From positions 3,081,001 through 3,145,000 of the forward strand of contig CM049320.1 of the NCBI GenBank assembly GCA_026874595.1: DNA of 64,000 bases, given 5' to 3'. Origin of the DNA: Sipunculus nudus. Taxonomy: Eukaryota; Annelida; Sipuncula; Golfingiida; Sipunculidae. The translations under genes were made by a program, and so were the position numbers. The notes under the pieces are model-generated. The model did not search any database. It was not told the DNA's origin and saw only the letters and a program-made list of their open reading frames with translations. Shown here in pieces: positions 27,025 through 40,790 of the stretch (the stretch's first letter is position 1; every line of letters begins with the position of its first letter).

Positions 27025-30000
27025 TGATACAGGCAGGTAGTTATTATGGACAGGTAGTTATACAGGCAGGTAGTTATTATGGGCAGGTAGTGATACAGGC
27101 AGGTAGTTATTATGGGCAGGTAGTGATACAAGCATGTAGTTATCATGGACATGAAGAGATACAGGCAGGTAGTTTAATTGGTAGGTAGTGATACCGGCAG
27201 TTAGTTATTATGGGCAGGTAGTGATGCAGGCAGGTAATTATTATGGGCAGATAGTGATACAGGCAGGTAGTTATTATGGACAGGAAGAGATACAGGCAGG
27301 TAGTTATTATGGGCAGGTAGTGATACAGGCAGGTAGTTATTATGGGCAGGTAGTGATACAGGCAGGTAGTTATTATGGGCAGGTAGTGATACAGGCAGGT
27401 AGTTATTATGGGCAGGTAGTGATACAGGCAGGTAATTATACTGGGCAGGTAGTGATACAGGCATGTAGTTTTAAAGGCGGCAAGTAGTTATTATGGTCAG
27501 GTGGTCATACAGGCAGGTTGTTATTATGGTCAAGAAGTCAAACAGGCAGGTAGTTTTTATGGGAATGTAGTGATACAGGCAGGTAGTTATTATAGGCAGG
27601 TAGTGATACATGCAGGTAGTTATTATGGGAAATTAGTGATATTGGCAGTTAGTTTTTATGGGCAGGGAGTCCTACAGGCAAGTAGTTATTATGGTCAGGT
27701 GGTGATACAGGCAGGTAGTTATTATGGTCAGGAAGTCATATAGGCATGTAGTTATTATGGGCAGGTAGTGATACAGGCAGGTTGTTATTATGGACAAGAA
27801 GTGATACAGGCAGGTAGATATTATGGGTAGGTAGTGATACAGGCAGGTGGTTTTCAAAGGGAGATTGAGATACTGCCTGCCAGTTATCAAAGTAAAGCAG
27901 TGATTTATGCAAGTACTCATTATAGGCAGGTAGTGATACACGGAGGTAGCTATTATGGGCAGGTAGTGATACAGGCTGGTAGTTATCATAGACAGGTAGT
28001 GATACAGGCAGGTAGTTATCATAGAAAGGTAGTGATACAGGAAGGTAGTTATCATAGACATGTAGTGATACAAGCAGGTAGTTATTATAGGCAGGTAGTG
28101 ATACAGGCAGGTATTTATTATGGGCAAGTAGTTATTATGGGCAGGCAGTGATACAGGCAGGTAGCCATTATGGGCAGGTAGTGATACAGGCAGATAGTTA
28201 TTATGGGCAGGAAGTAATACAGGCAGGTAGTTATTATGCGTAGGTAATGATACAGGAAGGTAGTTATCATAGACAGGTAGTGATACAGGCAGGTAGTTAT
28301 CATAGACAGGTTGTGATACAGGCAGGTAGTTATAATAGACAGCTAGTGATACAGGTAGGTAGATATTATGGGCAGGTAGTGATACAGGCAAGTACTTATT
28401 ATGGGCCGGTAATGATACAGGCAGGTAGTTAGTATGGACAGAAAGTGATACAGGCAGGTAGTTATGAAAGGGAGATTGAGATGCAGGAAGGTAGTTATTA
28501 AAGACAGGTAGTGATACAGGCAGGTAGTTATAAGGGGCAGGAAGTGATACAGGCAGGTTGTTATCAACGGGAGATTGAGATACAAGATGGAAGTTATCAA
28601 AGTAAGGTAGTGATTCATGCAAGTGATACTGGCAGATAGTGATACAGGCAGGTAATTATCGTAGACAGGTAGTGATTATGGCAGGTAGATATTATAGACA
28701 GGTAGAGATACAGGCAGGTAGGTATTATGGGCATGTAGTGGTACAGGCAGGATATTATTATGGGCAGGTAGTGATACAGGCAGGTAGTTATTTTGGGCAG
28801 GTAGTGATACAGGCAGGTAGTTATATTGGGCAGCCAGTGATACAGGCAGGTAGTTATAATGGTCAGGTGGTCATACAGGCAGGAAGTTATGATGGTCAGG
28901 TGGTCATACAGGCAGGTAGTTATTATGGTCAGGAAGTCATACATGCAGGTAGTTATTATGGGCAGGTAGTGATACAGGCAGGTAGTTATTACGGGCAGGT
29001 AGTGATACAGGCAGGTAGTTATATTGGGCAGGTAATGATACAGGCAGGTAGTTATAATGGACATGAAGTGAAACAGGCAGGTAGTTATTATGGGAACTAA
29101 GTGATACTGGCAGGTAGTTATTATGGGCAGGTAGTGATACAGGCAGGTAGTTATTATGGGAACTAAGTGATACAGGCAGGTAGTTATTATTTGCATGTAG
29201 TGATACAGGCAGGTTGTTAATATGGGCAGGTAGTGATACAGGCAGTTAGCTACCTACAATAGGTATAAGGTCAGACAGGCAGGTAGTTATTACAGGCAGG
29301 TAGTGATACAGGCAGGTAGTTATATTGGGCAGGTAATGATACAGGCAGGTAGTTATAATGGACATGAAGTGAAACAGGCAGGTAGTTATTATGGGAACTA
29401 AGTGATACTGGCAGGTAGTTATTATGGGCAGGTAGTGATACAGGCAGGTAGTTATTATGGACAGGTAGTTATACAGGCAGGTAGTTATTATGGGCAGGTA
29501 GTGATACAGGCAGGTAGTTATTATGGGCAGGTAGTGATACAAGCATGTAGTTATCATGGACATGAAGAGATACAGGCAGGTAGTTTAATTGGTAGGTAGT
29601 GATACCGGCAGTTAGTTATTATGGGCAGGTAGTGATGCAGGCAGGTAATTATTATGGGCAGATAGTGATACAGGCAGGTAGTTATTATGGACAGGAAGAG
29701 ATACAGGCAGGTAGTTATTATGGGCAGGTAGTGATACAGGCAGGTAGTTATTATGGGCAGGTAGTGATACAGGCAGGTAGTTATTATGGGCAGGTAGTGA
29801 TACAGGCAGGTAGTTATTATGGGCAGGTAGTGATACAGGCAGGTAATTATACTGGGCAGGTAGTGATACAGGCATGTAGTTTTAAAGGCGGCAAGTAGTT
29901 ATTATGGTCAGGTGGTCATACAGGCAGGTTGTTATTATGGTCAAGAAGTCAAACAGGCAGGTAGTTTTTATGGGAATGTAGTGATACAGGCAGGTAGTTA

Positions 30001-31846
30001 TTATAGGCAGGTAGTGATACATGCAGGTAGTTATTATGGGAAATTAGTGATATTGGCAGTTAGTTTTTATGGGCAGGGAGTCCTACAGGCAAGTAGTTAT
30101 TATGGTCAGGTGGTGATACAGGCAGGTAGTTATTATGGTCAGGAAGTCATATAGGCATGTAGTTATTATGGGCAGGTAGTGATACAGGCAGGTTGTTATT
30201 ATGGACAAGAAGTGATACAGGCAGGTAGATATTATGGGTAGGTAGTGATACAGGCAGGTGGTTTTCAAAGGGAGATTGAGATACTGCCTGCCAGTTATCA
30301 AAGTAAAGCAGTGATTTATGCAAGTACTCATTATAGGCAGGTAGTGATACACGGAGGTAGCTATTATGGGCAGGTAGTGATACAGGCTGGTAGTTATCAT
30401 AGACAGGTAGTGATACAGGCAGGTAGTTATCATAGAAAGGTAGTGATACAGGAAGGTAGTTATCATAGACATGTAGTGATACAAGCAGGTAGTTATTATA
30501 GGCAGGTAGTGATACAGGCAGGTATTTATTATGGGCAAGTAGTTATTATGGGCAGGCAGTGATACAGGCAGGTAGCCATTATGGGCAGGTAGTGATACAG
30601 GCAGATAGTTATTATGGGCAGGAAGTAATACAGGCAGGTAGTTATTATGCGTAGGTAATGATACAGGAAGGTAGTTATCATAGACAGGTAGTGATACAGG
30701 CAGGTAGTTATCATAGACAGGTTGTGATACAGGCAGGTAGTTATAATAGACAGCTAGTGATACAGGTAGGTAGATATTATGGGCAGGTAGTGATACAGGC
30801 AAGTACTTATTATGGGCCGGTAATGATACAGGCAGGTAGTTAGTCTGGACAGAAAGTGATACAGGCAGGTAGTTATGAAAGGGAGATTGAGATGCAGGAA
30901 GGTAGTTATTAAAGACAGGTAGTGATACAGGCAGGTAGTTATAAGGGGCAGGAAGTGATACAGGCAGGTTGTTATCAACGGGAGATTGAGATACAAGATG
31001 GAAGTTATCAAAGTAAGGTAGTGATTCATGCAAGTGATACTGGCAGATAGTGATACAGGCAGGTAATTATCGTAGACAGGTAGTGATTATGGCAGGTAGA
31101 TATTATAGACAGGTAGAGATACAGGCAGGTAGGTATTATGGGCATGTAGTGGTACAGGCAGGATATTATTATGGGCAGGTAGTGATACAGGCAGGTAGTT
31201 ATTTTGGGCAGGTAGTGATACAGGCAGGTAGTTATATTGGGCAGCCAGTGATACAGGCAGGTAGTTATAATGGTCAGGTGGTCATACAGGCAGGAAGTTA
31301 TGATGGTCAGGTGGTCATACAGGCAGGTAGTTATTATGGTCAGGAAGTCATACATGCAGGTAGTTATTATGGGCAGGTAGTGATACAGGCAGGTAGTTAT
31401 TACGGGCAGGTAGTGATACAGGCAGGTAGTTATATTGGGCAGGTAATGATACAGGCAGGTAGTTATAATGGACATGAAGTGAAACAGGCAGGTAGTTATT
31501 ATGGGAACTAAGTGATACTGGCAGGTAGTTATTATGGGCAGGTAGTGATACAGGCAGGTAGTTATTATTGGAACTAAGTGATACAGGCAGGTAGTTATTA
31601 TTTGCATGTAGTGATACAGGCAGGTTGTTAATATGGGCAGGTAGTGATACAGGCAGTTAGCTACCTACAATAGGTATAAGGTCAGACAGGCAGGTAGTTA
31701 TTACAGGCAGGTAGTGATACAGGCAGATAGTTATATTGGGCAGGTAATGATACAGGCAGGTAGTTATAATGGACATGAAGTGAAACAGGCAGGTAGTTAT
31801 TATGGGAACTAAGTGATACTGGCAGGTAGTTATTATGGGCAGGTAG
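27025..31846. repeat. 2,411-bp tandem segmental duplication inside the minisatellite
   Basis: 27,025-29,435 and 29,436-31,846 correspond base for base at offset 2,411. Only a handful of differences were seen by eye, for example TATGGACAG near 28,433 against TCTGGACAG near 30,844, and GGGAACTAAG near 29,157 against TGGAACTAAG near 31,568. Similarity ends near 29,458/31,869. A third, more diverged copy of much of this segment lies at about 34,942-36,640. Confidence 0.92.
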
Positions 31847-34800
31847 TGATACAGGCAGGTAGTTATTATGGGAACTAAGTGATACAGGCAGGTAGTTATT
31901 ATTTGCATGTAGTGATACAGGCAGGTTGTTAATATGGGCAGGTAGTGATACAGGCAGTTAGCTACCTACAATAGGTATAAGGTCAGACAGGCAGGTAGTT
32001 ATTATGGGCAGGTAGTGATACAGCCAGGTAGTTATCATAGACAGATAGTGATACAGGCAGGTAGTTATTATGGGCAGGTAGTGATACAGGCAGGTAGTTA
32101 TCATAGACAGGTTATGATACAGGCAGGTAGTTATCATAGACAGGTAGTGATAAAGGAAGGTAGTTATTATTGACAGTTACTGATACAGGCATGAAGTTAT
32201 ATTGGGCAGGTAGTGATACAGGCATGTAGTAATAATGGTCAGGTAGTCATACAGGCAGGTAGTTATTATTGGCAGGTAGTGATACAGGCGGGTAGTTATC
32301 ATAGACAGATAGTGATACAGGAAGGGAGTTATCAAAGGGAGGTTGAGATAGAGGCAGGTAGTTATGAAGGTCAGGTAGTCATACAGGCAAGTAGTTATTA
32401 TGGGCAGGTAGTGATACACGCAGATAGTTATTATGGGAACTAAGTGATACTGGCAGGTAGTTAATATGGTAAGGAAGTGATACTGGCAGTTAGTTATTAT
32501 GGAGTGGTAGTGATACACACAGGTAGTTATTATGGGAAGGTAGTGATACAGGCAGGTAGTTATTATGGACAGGAAGTCATACAGGCAGGTAGTTATTATG
32601 GGCAGGTAGTGATACAGGCAGATAGTTATTATGGGCAGGTAGTGATACAGGCAGGTAGTTATTATGGGAACTAAGGGATACTGGCAGGTAGTTATTACGG
32701 GCAGGTAGTGATACAGGCAGGTAGTTATTATGGTAAGGAAGTGATACAGGCAGGTAGTTATCATGGACAGTTAGTGATACACACAGGTAGTTATTATGGG
32801 AAGGTAGTGATACAAGCAGGTTGTTATTATGGTCAGGAAATGATACAGGCAGGTAGTTATTATGGTAAGGAAGTGATACTGGCAGGTAGTTATTATGGGC
32901 AGGTAGTGATACAGGCAGGTAGTTATATTTGGCAGGTAATGATACAGGCAGGTAGTTATAATGGACATGAAGTGAAACAGGTAGGTAGTTATTATGGGAA
33001 CTAAGTGATACTGGCAGGTAGTTATTATGGGCAGGTAGTGATACAGGCAGGTAGTTATTATGGGAACTAAGTGATACAGGCAGGTAGTTATTATTTGCAT
33101 GTAGTGATACAGGCAGGTTGTTAATATGGGCAGGTAGTGATACAGGCAGTTAGCTACCTACAATAGGTATAAGGTCAGACAGGCAGGTAGTTATTACACG
33201 CAGGTAGTGATACAGGCAGGTAGTTATATTGGGCAGGTAACGATACAGGCAGGTAGTTATAATGGACATGAAGTGAAACAGGCAGGTAGTTATTATGGGA
33301 ACTAAGTGAAACTGGCAGGTAGTTATTATGGGCAGGAAGTGATACAGGCAGGTAGTTATTATGGGAACTAAGTGATACAGGCAGGTAGTTATTATTTGCA
33401 TGTAGTAATAGAGGCAGGTTGTTAATATGGGCAGGTAGTGATACAGGCAGTTAGCTACCTACAATAGGTATAAGGTCAGACAGGCAGGTAGTTATTATGG
33501 GCAGGTAGTGATACAGGCAGGTAATTATCATAGACAGATAGTGATACAGGCAGGTAGTTATTATGGGCAGGTAGTGATACAGGCAGGTAGTTATCATAGA
33601 CAGGTTATGATACAGGCAGGTAGTTATCATAGACAGGTAGTGATAAAGGAAGGTAGTTATTATGGGCAGGTAGTGATACAGGCAGGTAGTTATTATTAAC
33701 AGTTACTGATACAGGCAGGAAGTTATATTGGGCAGGTAGTGATACAGGCATGTAGTTATAATGGTCAGGTAGTCATACAGGCAGGTAGTTATTATGGGCA
33801 GGTAGTGATACAGGCGGGTAGTTATCATAGACAGATAGTGATACAGTGAGGGAGTTATCAAAGGGAGGTTGAGATAGAGGCAGGTAGTTATGAAGGTCAG
33901 GTAGTCATACAGGCAAGTATTTATTATGGGCAGGTAGTGATACACGCAAATAGTTATTATGGGAACTAAGTGATACTGGCAGGTAGTTATTATGGTAAGG
34001 AAGTGATACTGGCAGTTAGTTATTATGGACAGGTAGTGATACACACAGGTAGTTATTATGGGAAGGTAGTGATACAGGCAGGTAGTTATTTTGGTCACGA
34101 AGTGATACAGGCAAGTAGTTATTATTTTAAGGAAGTGATACAGGCAGGTAGATATTATGGATAGGTAGTGATACAGGCAGGTAGTTATTATGGTCAGGAA
34201 GTCATACAGGCAGGTAGTTATTACGGGCAGGTAGTGATACAGGCAGATAGTTATTATGGTAAGGAAGTGATACAGGCAGGTAGTTATTATGGGCAGGTAG
34301 TGATACACACAGGTAGTTATTATGGGAAGGTAGATATACAGGCAGGTAGTTATTATGGTCAGGAAATGATACAGGTACGTAGTTATTATGGTAAGAAGTG
34401 ATACAGGCAGGTAGTTATTATGGTAAGGAAGTGATATTGGCAGGTAGTTATTATGGGCAGGTAATGATACACACAGGTAGTTATTATGGTCAGGAAGTGA
34501 TACAGGCAGGTAGTTATTGTGGAAAGGAAGTGATACAGGCAGGTAGTTATTATGGACAGGAAGTGATACAGGCAGGTAGTTATTATGGGCAGGTAGTGAT
34601 ACAGGCAGGTAGTTATTATGGGCAGGTAGTGATACAGGCATGTAGTTATCATGGACATGAAGTGATACAGGCAGGTAGTTTAATTGGTAGGTAGTGATAC
34701 CGGCAGTTAGTTATTATGGGCAGGTAGTGATGCAGGCAGGTAGTTATTATGGTCAGGTGGTCATACAGGCAGGTTGTTATTATGGTCAGGAAGTCATACA

Positions 34801-35794
34801 GGCAGGAAGTTATTATGGGCAGGTAGTGATACAGGCAGGTAGTTATTATGGGAACTAAGTGATACTGGCAGGTAGTTATTATCGTAAGGAAGTGATACTG
34901 GCAGGTAGATATTATGGACAGGTAGTGATACACACAGGTAGTTATATGGGAAGGTAGTGATACAGGCAGTTAGTTATTATGGTATGGGAGTGATACAGGC
35001 AGGTAGTTATTATGGTCAGGAAGTCATATAGGCATGTAGTTATTATGGGCAGGTAGTGATACACACAGGTAGTTATTATGGGTAGGTAGTGATACAGGCA
35101 GGTGGTTTTCAATGGGAGATTGAGATACAGCCTGGCAGTTATCAAAGTAAAGCAGTGATTTATGCAAGTACTCATTATAGGCAGGTAGTGATACACGGAG
35201 GTAGCTATTATGGGCAGGTAGTGATACAGGCTGGTAGTTATCATAGACAGGTAGTGATACAGGCAGGTAGTTATCATAGAAAGGTAGTGATACAGGAAGG
35301 TAGTTATCATAGACATGTAGTGATACAAGCAGGTAGTTATTATAGGCAGGTAGTGATACAGGCAGGTATTTATTATGAGCAAGTAGTTATTATGGGCAGG
35401 CACTGATACAGGCAGGTAGTCATTATGGGCAGGTAGTGATACAGGCAGGAAGTTATTATGGGCAGGAAGTGATACAGGCAGGTAGTTATTATGCGTAGGT
35501 AATGATACAGGAAGGTAGTTATCATAGACAGGTAGTGATACAGGCAGGTAGTTATCATAGACAGGTTGTGATACAGGCAGGTAGTTATAATAGACAGCTA
35601 GTGATACAGGCAGGTAGATATTATGGGCAGGTAGTGATACAGGCAGGTACTTATTATGGGCCGGTAATGATACCGGCAGGTAGTTAGTATGGACAGAAAG
35701 TAATACAGGCAGGTAGTTATGAAAGGGAGATTGAGATGCAGGAAGGTAGTTATAAAAGACAGGTAGTGATACAGGCAGGTAGTTATAAGGGGCA

Positions 35795-38208
35795 GGAAGT
35801 GATACAGGCAGGTTGTTATCAACGGGAGATTGAGATACAAGATGGAAGTTATCAAAGTAAGGTAGTGATTCATGCAAGTGATACTGGCAGGTAGTGATAC
35901 AGGCAGGTAATTATCGTAGACAGGTAGTGATTATGGCAGGTAGATATTATAGACAGGTAGAGATACAGGCAGGTAGGTATTATGGGCAGGTAGTGGTACA
36001 GGCAGGATATTATTATGGGCAGGTAGTGATACAGGCAGGTAGTTATTATGGGCAGGTAGTGATACAGGCAGGTAGTTATATTGGGCAGGCAGTGATACAG
36101 GCAGGTAGTTATAATTGTCAGGTGGTCATACAGGCAGGAAGTTATGATGGTCAGGTGGTCATACAGGCAGGAAGTTATTATGGTCAGGAGTTCAAACATG
36201 CAGGTAGTTATTATGGGCAGGTAGTGATACAGGCAGGTAGTTATTATGGGCAGGTAGTGATACAGGCAGGTAGTTATATTGGGCAGGTAATGATACAGGC
36301 AGGTATTTATAAAGGACATGAAGTGAAACAGGCAGGTAGTTATTATGGGAACTAAGTGATACTGGCAGGTAGTTATTATGGGCAGGTAGTGATACAGGCA
36401 GGTAGTTATTATGGGAACTAAGTGATACAGGCAGGTAGTTATTATTTGCATGTAGTGATACAGGCAGGTTGTTAATATGGGCAGGTAGTGAAACAGGCAG
36501 TTAGTTATCATAGACAGATAGTGATACAGGCAGGTAGTTATTATGGGCAGGTAGTGATACAGGCAGGTAGTTATCATAGACAGGTTATAATACAGGCAGG
36601 TAGTTATCATAGACAGGTAGTGATAAAGGAAGGTAATTATCATGGGCAGGTAGTGATACAGGCAGGTAATTATTGTTGACAGTTACTGATACAGGCAGGA
36701 AGTTATATTGGGCAGGTAGTGATACAGGCATGTAGTTATAATGGTCAGGTAGTCATACAGGCAGGTAGTTATTATGGGCAGGTAGTGATACAGGCGGGTA
36801 GTTATCATAGACAGATAGTGATACAGGGAGGTAGTTATCAAAGGGAGGTTGAGATAGAGGCAGGTAGTTATAAAGGTCAGGTAGTCATACAGGCAGGTAG
36901 TTATTATGGGCAGGTAGTGATACAGGCATGTAGTTATAATGGTCAGGTAGTCATACAGGCAGGTAGTTATTATGGGCAGGTAGTGATACAGGCGGGTAGT
37001 TATCATAGACAGATAGTGATACAGGGAGGTAGTTATCAAAGGGAGGTTGAGATAGAGGCAGGTAGTTATAAAGGTCAGGTAGTCATACAGGCAGGTAGTT
37101 ATTATGGGCAGGAAGTGATACAGGCAGGTTGTTATCAACGGGAGATTGAGATACAAGATGGAAGTTATCAAAGTAAGGTAGTGATTCATGCAAGTGATAC
37201 TGGCAGGTAGTGATACAGGCAGGTAATTATCGTAGACAGGTAGTGATTATGGCAGGTAGATATTATAGACAGGTAGAGATACAGGCAGGTAGGTATTATG
37301 GGCAGGTAGTGGTACAGGCAGGATATTATTATGGGCAGGTAGTGATACAGGCAGGTAGTTATTATGGGCAGGTAGTGATACAGGCAGGTAGTTATATTGG
37401 GCAGGCAGTGATACAGGCAGGTAGTTATAATTGTCAGGTGGTCATACAGGCAGGAAGTTATGATGGTCAGGTGGTCATACAGGCAGGAAGTTATTATGGT
37501 CAGGAGTTCAAACATGCAGGTAGTTATTATGGGCAGGTAGTGATACAGGCAGGTAGTTATTATGGGCAGGTAGTGATACAGGCAGGTAGTTATATTGGGC
37601 AGGTAATGATACAGGCAGGTATTTATAAAGGACATGAAGTGAAACAGGCAGGTAGTTATTATGGGAACTAAGTGATACTGGCAGGTAGTTATTATGGGCA
37701 GGTAGTGATACAGGCAGGTAGTTATTATGGGAACTAAGTGATACAGGCAGGTAGTTATTATTTGCATGTAGTGATACAGGCAGGTTGTTAATATGGGCAG
37801 GTAGTGAAACAGGCAGTTAGTTATCATAGACAGATAGTGATACAGGCAGGTAGTTATTATGGGCAGGTAGTGATACAGGCAGGTAGTTATCATAGACAGG
37901 TTATAATACAGGCAGGTAGTTATCATAGACAGGTAGTGATAAAGGAAGGTAATTATCATGGGCAGGTAGTGATACAGGCAGGTAATTATTGTTGACAGTT
38001 ACTGATACAGGCAGGAAGTTATATTGGGCAGGTAGTGATACAGGCATGTAGTTATAATGGTCAGGTAGTCATACAGGCAGGTAGTTATTATGGGCAGGTA
38101 GTGATACAGGCGGGTAGTTATCATAGACAGATAGTGATACAGGGAGGTAGTTATCAAAGGGAGGTTGAGATAGAGGCAGGTAGTTATAAAGGTCAGGTAG
38201 TCATACAG
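35795..38208. repeat. 1,316-bp tandem segmental duplication inside the minisatellite
   Basis: Sequence from about 35,795 repeats at offset 1,316 from about 37,111. Reading runs at 35,870-36,643, 35,894-36,355 and 36,488-36,679 recur unchanged at 37,186-37,959, 37,210-37,671 and 37,804-37,995. The match breaks near 36,893/38,209. Within the first copy, 36,719-36,895 is itself tandemly repeated at about 36,903-37,080. Confidence 0.92.
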
Positions 38209-39680
38209 GCAAGTATTTATTATGGGCAGGTAGTGATACACGCAGATAGTTATTATGGGAACTAAGTGATACTGGCAGGTAGTTATTATGTTAAGGAAGT
38301 AATACTGGCAGTTAGTTATTATGGACAGGTAGTGATACACACAGGTAGGTATTATGGGAAGGTAGTGATACAGGCAGGTAGTTATTTTGGTCACGAAGTG
38401 ATACAGGCAAGTAGTTATTATTTTAAGGAAGTGATACAGGCAGGTAGATATTATGGACAGGTAGTGATACAGGAAGGTAGTTATTATGGTCAGGAAGTCA
38501 TACAGGCAGGTAGTTATTACGGGCAGGTAGTGATACAGGCAGGTAGTTATTATGGTAAGGAAGTGATACAGGCAGGTAGTTATTATGGGCAGGTAGTGAT
38601 ACACACAGGTAGTTATTATGGGAAGGTAGTGATACAGGCAGGTAGTTATTATGGTAAGGAAGTGATATCGGCAGGTAGATATTATGGGCAGGTAGTGATA
38701 CACACAGGTAGTTATTATGGTCAGGAAGTGATACAGGCAGGTAGTTATTGTGGTAAGGAAGTGATACAGGCAGGTAGTTATTATGGACAGGAAGTGATAC
38801 AGGCAGGTAGTTATTATGGGCAGGTAGTGATACAGGCAGGTAGTTATTATGGGAAGGTAGTGATACAGGCAGGTAGTTATTATGGTATGGGAGTGATACA
38901 GGCAGGTAGTTATTATGGACAGGAAGTGATACAGGCAGGTAGTTATTATGGGCTGGTAGTGATACAGGCAGGTAGTTATTATTCGCAGGAAGTGATACAA
39001 GCAGGTAGTTATTATTGGCAGGTAGTGATACAGGCATGTAGTTATTATGTGCAGGAACTGATACAGGCAGGTAGTTATTATGGGCAGGTAGTGATACATG
39101 CAGGTAGTTATGATGGGCCGGTAGTGATACAGGGAGGTAGTTAGTATGGGCAGGAAGTGATACAGGCAGGTAGTTATTATGGGCAGGTAGTGATACAGGC
39201 AGGTAGTTATGATGGGCCGGTAGTGATACAGGCAGGTAGTTAGTATGGGCAGGAAGTGATACAGGCAGGTAGTTATCAAAGTAAGGTAGTGATACAAGCA
39301 GATAGTTATTTTGGGCAGGTAGTGATACAGGCAGGTAGTTGTTATGGGCAGGTAGTGATACAGGCAGGTAATTATTATGGTTAGGTAGTTACTGTAAGGA
39401 GGTAGTGTTTCAGGCCCCTTCATATTATAGGTACATTATAGCTACACTTACTGTAGGTAGGTGGTAATACAGGCAGGTAGTTGCCATAGACAGTTAGTGA
39501 TACAGGCATCTACTTATCATAGGTACATAGGGGTACAGGCAAAAAGTTGGTATAGACATTTAGTAATAGAGATAGTGCAGGTAACGATAGAGGGAAGAAG
39601 TAAGGTTACGCAGGAAAGTGATTCAGGAAGGTAGTTGTTACACGCAATAAGATATTATACTTTACCATAAGAAGACATTC

Positions 39681-40247
39681 ATGAATGGGAAAGTGATGGG
39701 TGTAAGGTATAGAACTCAATTTACAAAAGACAATGGACTTTATGAGCACAGAAAAAATAGAATTTATGCGTCTGAGATTAAAAAATATTGGGAGAAAAGA
39801 AGAATATTGACTCTGAAAAAAATATATAATGAGAAGACAAATGTTGCTGCTGCTGCCATCAATCTTGCCGTTCCTGTCCTGCCAGCCCTGCCCAGTACCT
39901 CCAGTGAACAGGTAAGAAGGTTAAATGCATGCATAATGTTACGCGCTTATTATTTTAGTTAAACAACTTTTATCGCCTTTACTTTTATTATAACAAGCGC
40001 TTGTGGGCAGTTTACTGGATAGGCGCTTTATACACATGAATGAATAAAATAATAAAATGTAATAATAATGTGAATGATAGTGTATGTTTTTATCTCATGT
40101 ACCTGATTTTTAGCTCAGGTGACTGTAAGTCATCTGAGCTATAGCAATCAACCTTTGTCCGGCATCTGTCCGGTTGTCCGGCCGTCCGTCCGTTTACAGG
40201 GTATCAATGGTAACCGTTCGATCTAGAAACTTCTAACTCTACATCGA
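39681..40247 (+). repeat. About 570-bp module 1 with exon-like segment and splice-donor-like site
   Basis: The module starts with a GGGAAAGTGAT / AGAACTC segment and contains a 93-codon frame (39,681-39,962) ending in an alanine/leucine/proline-rich stretch that includes LPALPSTSSEQ. At that point the DNA reads CAG then GTAAGAAG (boundary 39,911/39,912), a near-consensus splice donor; the frame runs on only into AT-rich DNA with an unrelated tail. The module ends with a hairpin (40,111-40,141), a GTCCGG-rich tract and a GTTCGATCTAGAAACTTC segment. It may be a captured exon or part of a transposon gene; I do not recognise the protein. Confidence 0.55.
40111..40141. other. Hairpin resembling a Helentron-like 5' terminus
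   Basis: TAGCTCAGGTGAC pairs with GTCATCTGAGCTA across a five-base loop, with one mismatch. It is followed by a GTCCGG/GTCCGTCCG microsatellite-like tract. Eroded copies lie near 40,640 and 42,385, and an inverted copy near 43,995-44,025. Hairpin then microsatellite is the same order as in the element at 13,388-15,665. Confidence 0.6.
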
Positions 40248-40790
40248 GGATGGGAAAGTGATGTGTGTAAGGTCTAGAACTCTTTATACAAAAGAAAATG
40301 GATTTTATGAGCACAGAAAAAAAATTGGTTCATCAAAGAAGAAAAAATATTCGGAGAAAAGGAAAAAAACTTATAAAGAGAAGACAAATGTTGCTGCTGC
40401 TGCCAGCCCTGCCCAGTACCTCAAGTGAACAGGTAAGAAGATTAAATGCATGCATTATGTTATGCCTTTATTATTTTAATTAAAAAAATTTTATCGCCTC
40501 AACCTATATTATAACTTATTCTACAAGCGCTTGTGAGCAGTTTACTGGATAGGCGCTTTATAGACGTGAATTAATAAAATGATATAATGAAATAATAATA
40601 TGAATCATAATATATGTTTTTATCTCATATAACTTATTATTATTTGAGGTAACTGTAAGTCATCTTAGCTATAGCAATCACCCTTTGTCCGGCGTCCCTA
40701 CGGTTGTCCGGCCGTCCGTCCGTTAACAGGGTATAAATCGTTACCGTTCGATCTAGAAACTTCTATCTCTACGTCCTGGACAAAACTCTG
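40248..40790 (+). repeat. About 570-bp module 2, tandem copy of module 1
   Basis: It begins with the same GGGAAAGTGATGTGTGTAAG start and repeats the module in the same order. The exon-like segment again ends in CAG/GTAAGAAG (boundary 40,432/40,433) and keeps LPALPSTSSEQ in a 61-codon frame (40,298-40,483), but upstream frames have shifted. The hairpin arms are eroded near 40,640-40,675; the GTCCGG tract is retained. Confidence 0.6.

Larger units (their letters stand above)
15666..39400. repeat. 33-bp minisatellite, right block
   Basis: The same 33-bp array resumes immediately after the inserted element and runs almost without interruption for nearly 24 kb. The same variant classes occur, arranged in several different higher-order repeats. 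Stop codons (TAG/TAA from GGTAG or GTTAATA variants) interrupt every frame at irregular intervals. The longest open run is 474 codons on the minus strand (37,999-39,423). No unique coding sequence, promoter or splice pattern is visible, so none of these frames is called as a gene. Confidence 0.97.

Noticed and set aside
555-39400. CRISPR array
   Set aside because: Repeats are contiguous with no unique spacers, the units themselves vary, and no cas-like genes occur; the setting is eukaryotic.
37999-39423. 474-codon minus-strand open frame, and similar long frames throughout the minisatellite, as protein-coding genes
   Set aside because: They follow the 33-bp period exactly, occur on both strands at once, begin and end wherever a variant unit creates a stop, and have no unique sequence. 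The unit being a multiple of three explains them.
40111-40230. tRNA-derived SINE with A box (TAGCTCAGGTG) and B box (GTTCGATCT)
   Set aside because: The two words are about 100 bp apart, too far for a tRNA-type promoter, and the A-box-like word is one arm of a hairpin. No cloverleaf or 3' tail was found.
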